From Chitinophagaceae bacterium UBA4407 (GTDB taxonomy: Bacteria; Bacteroidota; Bacteroidia; Chitinophagales; Chitinophagaceae), in the NCBI GenBank assembly GCA_002390845.1, contig DGQT01000077.1:1-64000 (forward strand): 64,000 nucleotides of DNA, written 5' to 3'. How positions within the stretch are numbered: position 1 is the stretch's first letter; each line of letters begins with the position of its first letter. The notes beneath the pieces are model-generated. The model had not been told where the DNA came from, ran no database searches, and worked only from the letters and a program-made list of their open reading frames with translations. Positions 18,600 through 27,843 of this stretch are shown piece by piece. A program made the position numbers and the translations under genes.

Positions 18600-19850
18600 T
18601 CGCGTTGAGTTGAAATCAATAATCTTTAAAAATAATAGTGGCGTACTTTTTAGGTATTGGAATTCTATCTAGTTTTTTCAACACGGGAAAATGGAGATTA
18701 TATGCATAGCTGTATTAGCAAAACTCAACCAATTTGTGTCATTTTTAAAGCTCGAAATCACCTTGAAATGTAAAAATTACATGTGTCTGTTTAGGTAAAA
18801 CAAGGCAAAATACTGGTCTTTGCTGTCCTTATTTTTACTTCTAAATGTAATGATTTCAATGACCAAAGTTTTAAAATGTTCTATCAAATATTTAAGAAAT
18901 AATAATTTTTTAGCAAGCATTAAATTTCCATTTTTTTAATATCCGTTTTCTATGCCTATTTTGTGCTACGGGAAAATCCGGAAAAAAAACCTAAGTTACC
19001 TTCCCAAACCCAAACAATTTGCAGGCCCCTTTTTTTTAGCCTGAAATTCCATCGCTATCCCAAAACTACATGTGTTGATTTAAGTAAAAATGGCCTATTT
19101 CCACCCTATTATTGTTGTTATTTTTGCTTCCAAAAAATCTTATTTGTAGCAGGTAAAATCCTAACATGTTCAAAATCAAAAAATTAGAAAACAATTTATC
19201 TTTTCAAAAGATATTGAACAGCCTTTTTTTGAAATACGATTTCTATGCCTATTTTTTGACATACAAAAAACGGGAAAATAAAAATGAGTGAACTTCCAAA
19301 ACTCAAACAATTTGCAGCTCTTTTTTAAGCCTGAAATCACACCGTACTACAAAAAATTACGTGTGTTGATTTAAGTAGAACAATGTTAATTACCGGCTTC
19401 TTAGTAATATAATTTTTTAATTCTGAGAGTGCTTCGGTCTAGGTAAAAAAATTCCAAAACGTTCAAATTCCAATATCAAAGGATTAATTAAAATAGTATT
19501 GAAAAGTCTTTTTCAGGTATACCATTTCTACGTAGTTTTTTTGACACAGGAAAGTTTGCAAAACACTCATAATTCAACTTGTAAAACTCAAAAATTTGCA
19601 GCTTTTTTTAGCCTAAAATTCCGTTGAAATGCCGTAATTCCGTGTCTCGCCTTAGGAAAAAAGAGCCTATTTCCAGCCTATTATTGTTGTTTTTTCGGTC
19701 TCTAATGTTATTATTTCGAGTAGCTAAAATTCTAAAACACTAGCAATCAAATAATTAGAAGAATATTTAACTTTCAACAGGGATTGAACAGCCTTTTCTC
19801 GTTATACGCTGTCTAGATGTGCATTTCGTTACGGGAAACCAAAAAAAATA
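18600..19850 (+). repeat. Degenerate tandem array of about 290 bp units
   Basis: Four units plus the start of a fifth. Ordered anchors recur: CTATGCCTATTTTTTGAC, ACGGGAAAA (18684, 18968, 19270, 19832 and as ACAGGAAA at 19546), AAACTCAAACAATTTGCAG (18720, 19005, 19299, 19583), TTTTTTAGCCTGAAAT, TACGTGTGTTGATTTAAGTA, CCTATTATTGTTGTTATTTTT, and GATATTGAACAGCCTTTTT. Spacing between anchors is about 284-295 bases. All frames are closed by stops, so it is non-coding. It lies just outside the defence island. Origin and role unknown. Confidence 0.75.
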
Positions 19851-20072
19851 TAGTAGAGATTACTCAGGCAACTTCTTCGCATATTGGGTCAAATATGACT
19901 ATCTTATGATGCTAAAGCTAAGGTCCTCGCCAACAAAAGATGTTATTACATTATTTTTTAGGATAAAGAGACAAATCGGTTTAGAGAAATCTGAGATAGT
20001 TACAATTGCATTCCTGGTTTATCCTTTATGAAAGATTTTTTTGATACCTCGCGATATGCATTATAAAGAAGC

Positions 20073-20414
20073 CTACTTAGGTTGATGCTGATAACAAAAA
20101 CCATTACCTATGCTTGTCTGGTGTTTGCACCTGGTTCCTGCCTTGGTATATCCTTTACATTGAACGGTGTTATTCTGGCCTTGGGCTTTGAGCGGAGAAG
20201 GTATTCCGGCAGCATAAATATTTTGTGGTTTGCAGAATTTACCAGGTTGTAATCCAAGCCTTTTTGCCTCTTCTGCACTTATTTCAGCAGAAACATTTTT
20301 TACCATCCTGCAGGTCGATAAATGATATTTGCTGCCCGAAGGCGTTTTATAAACACTTTGGGATTTGGCTGCAAACGCAACCAGGCAGATTATCAGTATG
20401 AATCCTGTACGCAT
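20073..20414 (-). CDS. Small secreted Cys/His-rich protein (DUF5763-like)
   Basis: 113 residues with a clear signal peptide (MRTGFILIICLVAFAAKSQS). The mature part has YHLSTCRMVKN and FCKP motifs, then a C-terminal CKGYTKAGTRCKHQT plus GFCYQHQ, a spacing of Cys and His typical of a small zinc-binding knot found in Bacteroidota DUF5763-type proteins. Exported to the periplasm or outside. It lies downstream of hsdR on the same strand with a 116-base gap; no functional link to restriction is evident. Molecular role unknown. Confidence 0.65.
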   Translation of the reverse strand: MRTGFILIICLVAFAAKSQSVYKTPSGSKYHLSTCRMVKNVSAEISAEEAKRLGLQPGKFCKPQNIYAAGIPSPLKAQGQNNTVQCKGYTKAGTRCKHQTSIGNGFCYQHQPK

Positions 20415-20530
20415 AATTCAAACAATTGAGATAAAGACAGTTCACCAACTTTAACACTGATTCACCTCTTTAGCAATGCACTGATTCCATCTTGGTTTAA
20501 AGAAAACCTCGTTCATTTTTAGATTGAATT

Positions 20531-23500
20531 CTAAGCCGCCCTAAAATCCCACTCCTTATACCTGGCCTCGGCCTGCTCCATAATCTCTGCAAGTATCTCC
20601 TGCATTTCTGTTGTAACGCCTTTTTGTTTTAATATCCTGCGCACGGCTAATTGTATTTGCGCAGTGGCATCCGGCTTTTTATACCAGTCTATTTGCAGAT
20701 TCTTTTTAATGGCAGCAGTTACTTCAATCACTATTTCTTTTATTACTGCAAAATCACTGATGGCATTCTTATGATTGGCCAGTATTTCATAAAAAGCTTC
20801 CTCTTCTTCGTTTAATCCCAACTGCTTTTGCCGTACATCTTCTTCCTGCATTTCCCTTGCAGCTTCCCGCATTTTTTCTAATGCAACAAGGCTGTCAAAG
20901 AAATGAGCATGATAATCACTGATGATCCTTTCTACTTCTTCTTTCAGCTTTTTATACTTGATAATATTCTTAAACTGTCTCAGTTTTATTTCATCATTCA
21001 TGATCTGCCTGATCAATTCCAGCTTCAACTCATTACCGGATTTTTTCTCTTTCGCCAGTGCAAGAAAATCATCATTGATAATGGCAATATCAAATTTCTC
21101 AATGCCCGCCATTTCAAATACATCCACCACTTCATCGCTTTGAATGCTGCGGTGAATCAGCTCTTTTATCTGCCCTTCTTTCTTCCTGATATTGGCTTTA
21201 GGGAACTTCACTTTTCTTACTGCTGCACCAACATGCTGAAGAAAAATAATATCTAAAGAAATCTGCCCAATATCTTCATGACTCTTTATAATAGAAGCCA
21301 ATCCACTTAGCTTCATTTCATTCAGCATAAATTGTTTGCAGGCTTCTTCTTCAGCTACAACATGATTGGTGGCAGTACATACCAGTTTCAATTGTTCTCC
21401 CTTGCTTAAGCCCAACCAATGGCTGTAATTAAAGCCCACAGGCAGCAGTGTCTGCAATGCTTCAATTAAATCCTTCGCCATTTCTAACCCTTCATCAATA
21501 TCAATGGTTACGTCACCTTTGCCACCACTCGAAGTATATTTTTTTGTGGCATCTCTCAGCCGTTCACCAATGCCAATATAATCAACAATCAATCCGCTGG
21601 GTTTGTCTTTAAACACTGTGGCTACACGGTTAATCGCCTGTATCAGGTTATGGCCGCTCATGATCTTATCCACGTACAACGTATGCAGCGGCGGGTTATC
21701 AAAACCGGTTAACCACATATCCCTTACTATTACAATTTTCAATGGATCATCCGGGTCTTTAAACCTTGCCTTTACGGCTTCCATTTTTTCTTTGGTGCGT
21801 ATGTGCGGGTTCCAGGCTGGTGGATCTTTAGCGATGTTAGAAGTCATGATCACCGCTGTTTCCGGGCAGCCTTCCATTGCTGTTAATGCATTGTACATTT
21901 TTACGCAGTTGCGGCGGCTCATGCAAACGATCATTGCTTTGCCATCTAAACTTTCTGACCGTTTATTAAAATGCTCCAGTATATCTTTTGAAACAGCAGC
22001 AACTCTTGTATCTGCACCGGCTGCATCTTCTGCCGCGGCCCACAGTACTTTATTTTTATCCGTAGCATTCAGGCCAACAGTTATGTCTTCTGCTTCCTCT
22101 TCAATCTGTGGATTGGCTAAATGAAGTTTGGCAAGTCTTGGCTCATAATAAATGGGCACTACTGCATTATCTTCTGTGGCTTGCTTTATATCGTACGTGT
22201 GAATGATCTCACCAAACACAGCCACACTGTCTGCATCCTTGCTGTCAACAGGCGTTCCAGTAAAGCCTATGAAGGATGCATTAGGCAAAGCTTTGCGCAG
22301 GTTGTTTGCAAAGCCCTGTATCAATCCGTATTGTGTGCGGTGACATTCATCTGCTATCACAATCACATTATCCCTTATACTTAAAATCGGGTGAGCCGTT
22401 TCTCTTCCTTCTTCAAGGTCTTTTAACCTGAACTTTTCAATAGTACTGAATATCACCCCTCCTCCTTCGCCACTTAATAACTTGCGCAATTCATCTGTGT
22501 CCTGCGCCAGTTGCACATCACCAACCAAATCTTTTGCAGAAATAAAATCTTCATACAATTGTTTGTTCAAATCAAAGCGGTCAACCTGCACTACAATGGT
22601 GGGGTTTTTTAATGCAGCCATCTGCCTCAGTATGCCCGTATAAATGGCCATCGTTATACTTTTACCGCTTCTTGTGGTATGCCATATCACACCAATACGA
22701 CCGTCGCCAAAGGGTTTAATGGCTTTTATTGTTTCAGTTAATGCATACTGCACACCAAAGAACTGGTGATACTTTGCGCCCTTCTTCACCAGCAAACCTT
22801 TATCTAATTCATGAAAAATATAAAAGCGTATATAGTTTAACAACCGTTCAGGAACCAGTAAACCATTGATCAGTGTTTCCAGTGCAAAATCATTGTCAAT
22901 TACGCGTATGCCATCAATACTTTTCCACGCAGCAAACCATTCAAGCCCGCTGCTGAACATGCCATGAAGCGTTGTATTGCCATCGCTTATTACCGTGAGC
23001 GCATTGTACTCAAACAACTGCGGAATATCTTCTATATAATGCTGCACTTGGTTAAAAGCTGTTTCAACTGTTGCCTCTGCATCGAACCAGTTTTTAAATT
23101 CAAACAATACCAATGGAAGGCCATTTACAAAAAGCAGCAGATCGGGGCGACGCTTGTTTTTGCCATCTATGGTAAACTGGTTTACGATTAAGAAATTATT
23201 GTTGGCAGGTTCATCAAAATCTATGGCGTAAAAATGGGCCGACTGGTATTTGCCGTTATCATCTTTCCACTCTTTACCAAAACCCTTGCTTAGTTTTAAA
23301 TGAAAAGCATGATTGCGGTGGTGAATATCCGCACCTCTGTTAAACAGGAATTCCTGCTGCACTTCTGCAATTATTTTATCGGGAACCCAATCGTATTTGC
23401 GTTGTAGAAATTGGCCGAACACATCTTCCAGCACGGCTTTATTTAACGGGCGGTGTACATCTTCACCTTTCATAAAACGGTATGGCTTTACAGCGCTTAG

Positions 23501-23554
23501 CCAGTCAATGGCCGCTTCTTCTATAGCGCTTTCGGCAAGATATTTTTTAGCCAT
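20531..23554 (-). CDS. hsdR: Type I restriction enzyme R subunit
   Basis: 1007 residues. Translocating, cutting subunit of a type I restriction-modification complex. Residues 135-160 carry the PD-(D/E)xK nuclease (RRPDLLLFVNG, VLFEFKNW). The SF2 motor follows: Walker A as HTTRSGKSITM near 290, motif II ADECHRTQYG near 403, motif III FTGTP near 435, and QAINRVATVF near 640. The last differs from the common QAIARVNRVF, and the Walker A and motif Ia (VQVDRFDLNK) are also atypical. A helical C-terminal region binds the methylase. Full length without frameshift. 48 bases separate it from hsdS on the same strand. Confidence 0.9.
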   Translation of the reverse strand: MAKKYLAESAIEEAAIDWLSAVKPYRFMKGEDVHRPLNKAVLEDVFGQFLQRKYDWVPDKIIAEVQQEFLFNRGADIHHRNHAFHLKLSKGFGKEWKDDNGKYQSAHFYAIDFDEPANNNFLIVNQFTIDGKNKRRPDLLLFVNGLPLVLFEFKNWFDAEATVETAFNQVQHYIEDIPQLFEYNALTVISDGNTTLHGMFSSGLEWFAAWKSIDGIRVIDNDFALETLINGLLVPERLLNYIRFYIFHELDKGLLVKKGAKYHQFFGVQYALTETIKAIKPFGDGRIGVIWHTTRSGKSITMAIYTGILRQMAALKNPTIVVQVDRFDLNKQLYEDFISAKDLVGDVQLAQDTDELRKLLSGEGGGVIFSTIEKFRLKDLEEGRETAHPILSIRDNVIVIADECHRTQYGLIQGFANNLRKALPNASFIGFTGTPVDSKDADSVAVFGEIIHTYDIKQATEDNAVVPIYYEPRLAKLHLANPQIEEEAEDITVGLNATDKNKVLWAAAEDAAGADTRVAAVSKDILEHFNKRSESLDGKAMIVCMSRRNCVKMYNALTAMEGCPETAVIMTSNIAKDPPAWNPHIRTKEKMEAVKARFKDPDDPLKIVIVRDMWLTGFDNPPLHTLYVDKIMSGHNLIQAINRVATVFKDKPSGLIVDYIGIGERLRDATKKYTSSGGKGDVTIDIDEGLEMAKDLIEALQTLLPVGFNYSHWLGLSKGEQLKLVCTATNHVVAEEEACKQFMLNEMKLSGLASIIKSHEDIGQISLDIIFLQHVGAAVRKVKFPKANIRKKEGQIKELIHRSIQSDEVVDVFEMAGIEKFDIAIINDDFLALAKEKKSGNELKLELIRQIMNDEIKLRQFKNIIKYKKLKEEVERIISDYHAHFFDSLVALEKMREAAREMQEEDVRQKQLGLNEEEEAFYEILANHKNAISDFAVIKEIVIEVTAAIKKNLQIDWYKKPDATAQIQLAVRRILKQKGVTTEMQEILAEIMEQAEARYKEWDFRAA

Positions 23555-23602
23555 AACTGTTTTATAAAAGTTTGAATACTTATGGGCCCATCTTTCTCTT
23601 TA

Positions 23603-23638
23603 CTATGAAGCTTCTCTTGCGTCGCACTCTTTTACGTT
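23603..23638 (-). repeat. Dispersed repeat forming the hsdS 3' end
   Basis: Reverse-strand copy: GTAAAAGAGTGCGACGCAAG then AGAAGCTTCATAG when read with hsdS. It encodes the last nine residues of HsdS (KECDAREAS preceded by NV) and supplies its TAG stop. Confidence 0.8.
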
Positions 23639-24787
23639 CTGATCAACATTGAGCAATGCACAACCAACTTCAATTTCACCTGACATTAATTTAGGAAGAA
23701 GGGTGTCCCGTATTTTTGAGAGAGCTTTTATTTCTTCCTGATTTATTTTTATTTTTTTAAAAATTGCAGAAACTGTTTTTGAGAATTTAAGTACAATATT
23801 TTTCTCAGGCAATAAAATATCAATTTCCTTTATTGTTTGCGAATTTACAGCTGTTGCAATAGACGAAGTATTACCTAATGAATCGTAATCAAAATTTATT
23901 AAGAATAAGTAAACAAAAAATGTTGTCAGATATGTTGCAGGTTTTGGGATAAAATGCGCAATAGCTTCATTCGACAACATTTCTTCTGTTGAGATTGAAA
24001 CCCGCCCAACAGTTAATTTAAAGCTTAAGATCACTGTATCTTTCGGTATTATTGGAATATTAAATCTTTTTACGGCCTCGCCTGTAAGATATTCTGATGT
24101 TTGTGAAATATAGACTCCTGAAATACCCATATCCTTTATTGAAATCCATTTTACATCATCGTTATTTTTAGTAAACCACTCTTTTTGTTCTCTCGGTGGA
24201 GTTCTGCCGATAGTGATATTATATAAATCCTTTACCTTTTTATAATTCCATCCTTCAGGTAAATTGTCTTTATCAATATCATCAACAAAATATTTTTTAA
24301 AAAGTGTTTGCGCCATTTGTTCCAGTGTTTGGTTCATTCGGCGGTTGAGTTCTATTTTATCATCAAGAGAAGAAAGTATAGATGCAATGCGGGTTTGAGT
24401 GGGAAGGTCAGGAATAAGAACCTCAAAAGGATTTATATAGTTTCTATTTAAACTTGGAACAGCACTGCCAGAATTATGACTAAGAAAATCAATAGTTTTT
24501 AATAAGTAAAAAATAAACTTTGGATGAGAGTGATTGAATTCTTTTGCATACAAAGTAGTATTATGAGCCCAAAAATCATTTTCATAATAATGAGCAACGC
24601 CAATGCTATTACCACTTCTTCCTATTGTTAAGCTTGGGCCTTTTGTAGTAAATTCATTATGAAACCCAATTGGCCCATTAGAACCTGCAACCGGATACTT
24701 GCCTTGTTTAATATTTGCAACTGTAAGATCATGGCCTCTCTGTAAGGATACCACTTCCCCAAGTTTATATTTTTTCCAATTGTTCAT
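23603..24787 (-). CDS. hsdS: Type I restriction enzyme specificity subunit
   Basis: 394 residues. HsdS reads the bipartite DNA target and docks two HsdM and HsdR. Two target-recognition domains are visible: residues 1-140 (MNNWKKYKLGEVVSLQRG ... VLIPDLPTQTRIASIL) and about 178-350 (LPEGWNYKKVKDLYNITIGRTPP ... IDILLPEKNIVLKFS), each followed by a helical spacer (SSLDDKIELNRRMNQTLEQMA; IFKKIKINQEEIKALSKIRD, each the conserved coiled-coil). Family proteins usually end shortly after LLPKLMSGEI; here the tail NVDQNVKECDAREAS is added by a dispersed repeat. Between KAP and hsdR genes. Confidence 0.9.
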   Translation of the reverse strand: MNNWKKYKLGEVVSLQRGHDLTVANIKQGKYPVAGSNGPIGFHNEFTTKGPSLTIGRSGNSIGVAHYYENDFWAHNTTLYAKEFNHSHPKFIFYLLKTIDFLSHNSGSAVPSLNRNYINPFEVLIPDLPTQTRIASILSSLDDKIELNRRMNQTLEQMAQTLFKKYFVDDIDKDNLPEGWNYKKVKDLYNITIGRTPPREQKEWFTKNNDDVKWISIKDMGISGVYISQTSEYLTGEAVKRFNIPIIPKDTVILSFKLTVGRVSISTEEMLSNEAIAHFIPKPATYLTTFFVYLFLINFDYDSLGNTSSIATAVNSQTIKEIDILLPEKNIVLKFSKTVSAIFKKIKINQEEIKALSKIRDTLLPKLMSGEIEVGCALLNVDQNVKECDAREAS

Positions 24788-24822
24788 TTAGTAATCGTGC
24801 TTTGTTCAGTTATAGTCCGAAA

Positions 24823-24855
24823 GTACAAGAGTGCGACGCAACGGCAGCTTCATAG
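24823..24855 (+). repeat. Dispersed repeat between KAP gene and hsdS
   Basis: Core GTACAAGAGTGCGACGCAAC followed by GGCAGCTTCATAG. Inverted relative to the copy at the hsdS 3' end, and direct relative to the copy at 27759, so hsdS is flanked by inverted and the KAP gene by direct copies. Confidence 0.85.
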
Positions 24856-24917
24856 CTGCAATTGAGTTGGGTACAAGATAACTATAAACGGTTCATCGTT
24901 GAAGCAATAAAATAGAA

Positions 24918-27638
24918 TCAGTTAGGGGCCTCAGTCTGAAGCCATAATTCTGCAGGCCCCTGCTTTAAACAACCTGGTTTTAAAATTTTAAAATCAAATT
25001 GAGCCGAATTATTTTTATCAAGCTTGTTTATAAAATTATCAAATTCTTTCAATGCTGATGAATCAGGTGTTTTTGAAAGAATATTTTTTATAAAATTTTT
25101 AAAATTGGTTATTGAAACATTTGCTTCTTCTGAATGACCGAACAAAATATTCGACAGATCAATTTGATACATGTTATCAAAACTTGCGTTGGGAACTTTT
25201 TTGATAATAATTCCATAATCCTCGGGGTTGTTATTTTCCCAGAAATGATTTGATACTTTTTGGATCTCAAAAAAACTAAATTCTTTCTCTGTTAAAAGTG
25301 CCAGCTCTTTAAGCCCTTTGATTAGGGCGATATGGGAATAGTTTATTTTAGTAGTTACATTAAAACCTTTCTGATATTCTTTTAATTGAGTAGATTCCCT
25401 TTCCTGAATAGTTACTAAATCATCACGGGTTAACATAGGATTTTTGGGGTCGGACAGTTTTAGATATCTTAATTCAAATAAAGGCGGGCTTGCGGGATTT
25501 TTTAAAATGCTTTTTATAAGTTCTTCGCCTTGAGAGCTCGATCCAGTTTCGCTAGCAACCGTTTTTGTGTTATTAAAATACGCAATAAGATTTTTCTCAT
25601 ATACCTCCTGCAAAGGATGACCAAAAATAAGGTTGCCAAACCAAAAAAGGGATCGGTAATAACTGGTCTGTTCTTCGGCAGATGCAAATTCATTTACGGT
25701 AAACAGCTTATCAATTAAACTACTGGTATTTCCTTTTTTTATTTTGGTCTCCAGATATTTTTCGAATTCTTTTTCACCAGCTTTACAAATTTTTTCAAAT
25801 TCTGTATTGGAAAAATCTTTGTCTGCTAAATGATAAGCGAAATATTTATAAAAATTTTGTGGAATGTTTATACGGTTGCGTGCCGCATCGGCTTCATTTT
25901 TTCTTTTTTCAAAAATATCTTCAACGAGGTACCATATAAAATCTGTTTCTTCGGCGTTAAGCTGTAGTTCTTCTGCGTGGTCTTTTAGATAACTTTGGAA
26001 GATAGACTTGGGTTTTACGGTTTCACCATTTAGATTCAAATTGCTGGGCGTATTCCTAACTTGAATATTGGTTTCGCTCTGATCTTCTTCACCAACCAGT
26101 CTTATGTAATAAACGGGTTCATTTGGATTAGTAAAAAATGGAATAAAAAATAAATCTTTTTGCAAAGGGATCAGTTCATATATACGTTGATACTTAAGTT
26201 TAAGCAGGTGTATAGAAAATAAGTCGCCCAGGTTTACTTCCCCCTGCAGGTAATTTGTTTCAAAGAAAAAATTATTGGAAAACCTGATTACATCTCTCAT
26301 GGTTCGCAGGAAATATGGTTTCAGCTCTTTCGAGTGTTCGTTGATATTATACAAAACCTTGTTGAACTGCTCCTGCGAATGTTCCGTCAGATAATTTTTT
26401 GAGATAAGGAAAAGCTGTTGCTTTAAAATTGAATACTCGTAAACCGGCAAAACAAATTCAAACTGAAAAATTTTCTCTAAATAAAACTCATGGTTGTATT
26501 CGTTTAAAGTTTTTATGGCGCTTATTACATAACCCTTATCGTAAGAAACAAGAAATGTAATGTTTTTAAAACTGGCTGTGTTTCTTATCAGTCTTATTAC
26601 TTCAATGATTTCGGCATTATCCAACCGGTCGAGGTCATCAATAAAAACAATAAATTGTTTATTGATTGCACTAATCTCTTTATTGATATAAGCGTACAGT
26701 GAATTTTTATCAGGTGCCTTTTCCGAAAAAAAATCTGTTACAACCTTTATACTTTTGGTATATATGTTGCCGTCTATTTCAGCCAGTTTATCAGCGTACT
26801 GCCGTAAGGAGATTACAAGTGTTTTATTGTACGGACTTAAAGCCTGTATGAGTGACTGAAAAAAATCTTTTACAATTTCTGACGGACTATTACTTTTCCA
26901 GGGATTGTAATCAATAATTACCCTATCGTTTTGCAGGTTAATTTCTTCTCTGATCATGTTTAAAAAGGAAGTCTTGCCCGATCCCCAAGGACCATTAATT
27001 CCAATTGCAACGGATGAATTTGTAGTATGCTCAGAAAGAATTTTTTCAGCAAGTTGCCTGGCAAATACCGCCCGGTCGAACAAATCACCTTTATCACTTA
27101 TTAGAGGAGTATCTATTACAAAAGGAATGTTTTTATATACCGGTACCGGCGGCTTTATTGCTTTGCTTTTTATAAATAAGATCCAGATAAAAATAAACGA
27201 AAGTATAATCCAGTCTGTATAATAAATAAAGGTTATACCGAGGTTCGAGAATGACACAAATTTATACCTGCCACTGAACCGCGCAATAATATAGAAGATA
27301 AAAATGACTGTATGCCATAGCAGCATATTGCTGCTTACTTTGGTTAAATTATTCAGGTAATAGGTAAACAATAAAGCAGTGAGGATAAATAAAATTAATA
27401 CTGCAATAGAAGGAATGGTTTGAGGTTCAACAAGGCTCAGATAGGGCGCAATAACATGTGCTTCGTAGAACCCTCTTAAGGGAACAAAAAACAGAATAAT
27501 AAGTAGTAAAACAAATGCAAAGAACTTGCTTTTTGGGGTATAGTATTTTTTGAAAAAAGCATTATTATCTGCTCCCATTTTTTTGAAAAAAAATTTCACG
27601 GTATCAAGCTGTTCATTTATTATATTTTCTGCATTCAT
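24918..27638 (-). CDS. KAP-family P-loop NTPase with N-terminal membrane segments
   Basis: 906 residues. Residues 35-165 hold about four membrane helices (FFAFVLLLIILFFVPL; VLILFILTALLFTYYL; VIFIFYIIARF; WIILSFIFIWILFI). The KAP NTPase domain follows: Walker A GINGPWGSGKTSF near residue 220, Walker B QFIVFIDDLDRLD near 333, then TASFKNITFLVSYDKGYV. KAP NTPases are membrane-linked STAND-like ATPases recurrent in defence islands. The C-terminal 450 residues are helical without a named domain. It sits inside the type I R-M locus between the nuclease and hsdS genes, flanked by direct repeats, so a defence role is likely but untested. Confidence 0.85.
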   Translation of the reverse strand: MNAENIINEQLDTVKFFFKKMGADNNAFFKKYYTPKSKFFAFVLLLIILFFVPLRGFYEAHVIAPYLSLVEPQTIPSIAVLILFILTALLFTYYLNNLTKVSSNMLLWHTVIFIFYIIARFSGRYKFVSFSNLGITFIYYTDWIILSFIFIWILFIKSKAIKPPVPVYKNIPFVIDTPLISDKGDLFDRAVFARQLAEKILSEHTTNSSVAIGINGPWGSGKTSFLNMIREEINLQNDRVIIDYNPWKSNSPSEIVKDFFQSLIQALSPYNKTLVISLRQYADKLAEIDGNIYTKSIKVVTDFFSEKAPDKNSLYAYINKEISAINKQFIVFIDDLDRLDNAEIIEVIRLIRNTASFKNITFLVSYDKGYVISAIKTLNEYNHEFYLEKIFQFEFVLPVYEYSILKQQLFLISKNYLTEHSQEQFNKVLYNINEHSKELKPYFLRTMRDVIRFSNNFFFETNYLQGEVNLGDLFSIHLLKLKYQRIYELIPLQKDLFFIPFFTNPNEPVYYIRLVGEEDQSETNIQVRNTPSNLNLNGETVKPKSIFQSYLKDHAEELQLNAEETDFIWYLVEDIFEKRKNEADAARNRINIPQNFYKYFAYHLADKDFSNTEFEKICKAGEKEFEKYLETKIKKGNTSSLIDKLFTVNEFASAEEQTSYYRSLFWFGNLIFGHPLQEVYEKNLIAYFNNTKTVASETGSSSQGEELIKSILKNPASPPLFELRYLKLSDPKNPMLTRDDLVTIQERESTQLKEYQKGFNVTTKINYSHIALIKGLKELALLTEKEFSFFEIQKVSNHFWENNNPEDYGIIIKKVPNASFDNMYQIDLSNILFGHSEEANVSITNFKNFIKNILSKTPDSSALKEFDNFINKLDKNNSAQFDFKILKPGCLKQGPAELWLQTEAPN

Positions 27639-27758
27639 TTTAATTTATTTTGAATGTCACTTTTTGCAGCACGAGGCTTATCAGCGGATAAAGGAAAGGT
27701 TGCGAATTTCTAAGGTAATCAATTTAACCGTTGTCTTTTGTTGCCATTTAATCCAACA

Positions 27759-27778
27759 GTACAAGCGTGCGACGCAAG
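27759..27778 (+). repeat. Dispersed repeat upstream of the KAP gene
   Basis: GTACAAGCGTGCGACGCAAG, then a GTTTCATT tail. Same orientation as the copy at 24823. Confidence 0.8.
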
Positions 27779-27843
27779 TAGAGTTTCATTCATAAACCTA
27801 AGCTTGGTTCAAAAAATTATTTATCTATGCCCAATGTTCAATT

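Noticed and set aside
18963..19187. Open frame of 74 codons in the tandem array
   Set aside because: It spans one repeat unit and is closed by stops in the other units; no protein-like pattern.
19819..20031. Open frame of 70 codons after the array
   Set aside because: No recognisable start context, family or conservation; begins inside the last partial unit.
23582..23592. TGGGCCCAT as a possible partner of the tRNA att site
   Set aside because: Only the short palindrome TGGGCCCA is shared; the anticodon and T arms are absent.
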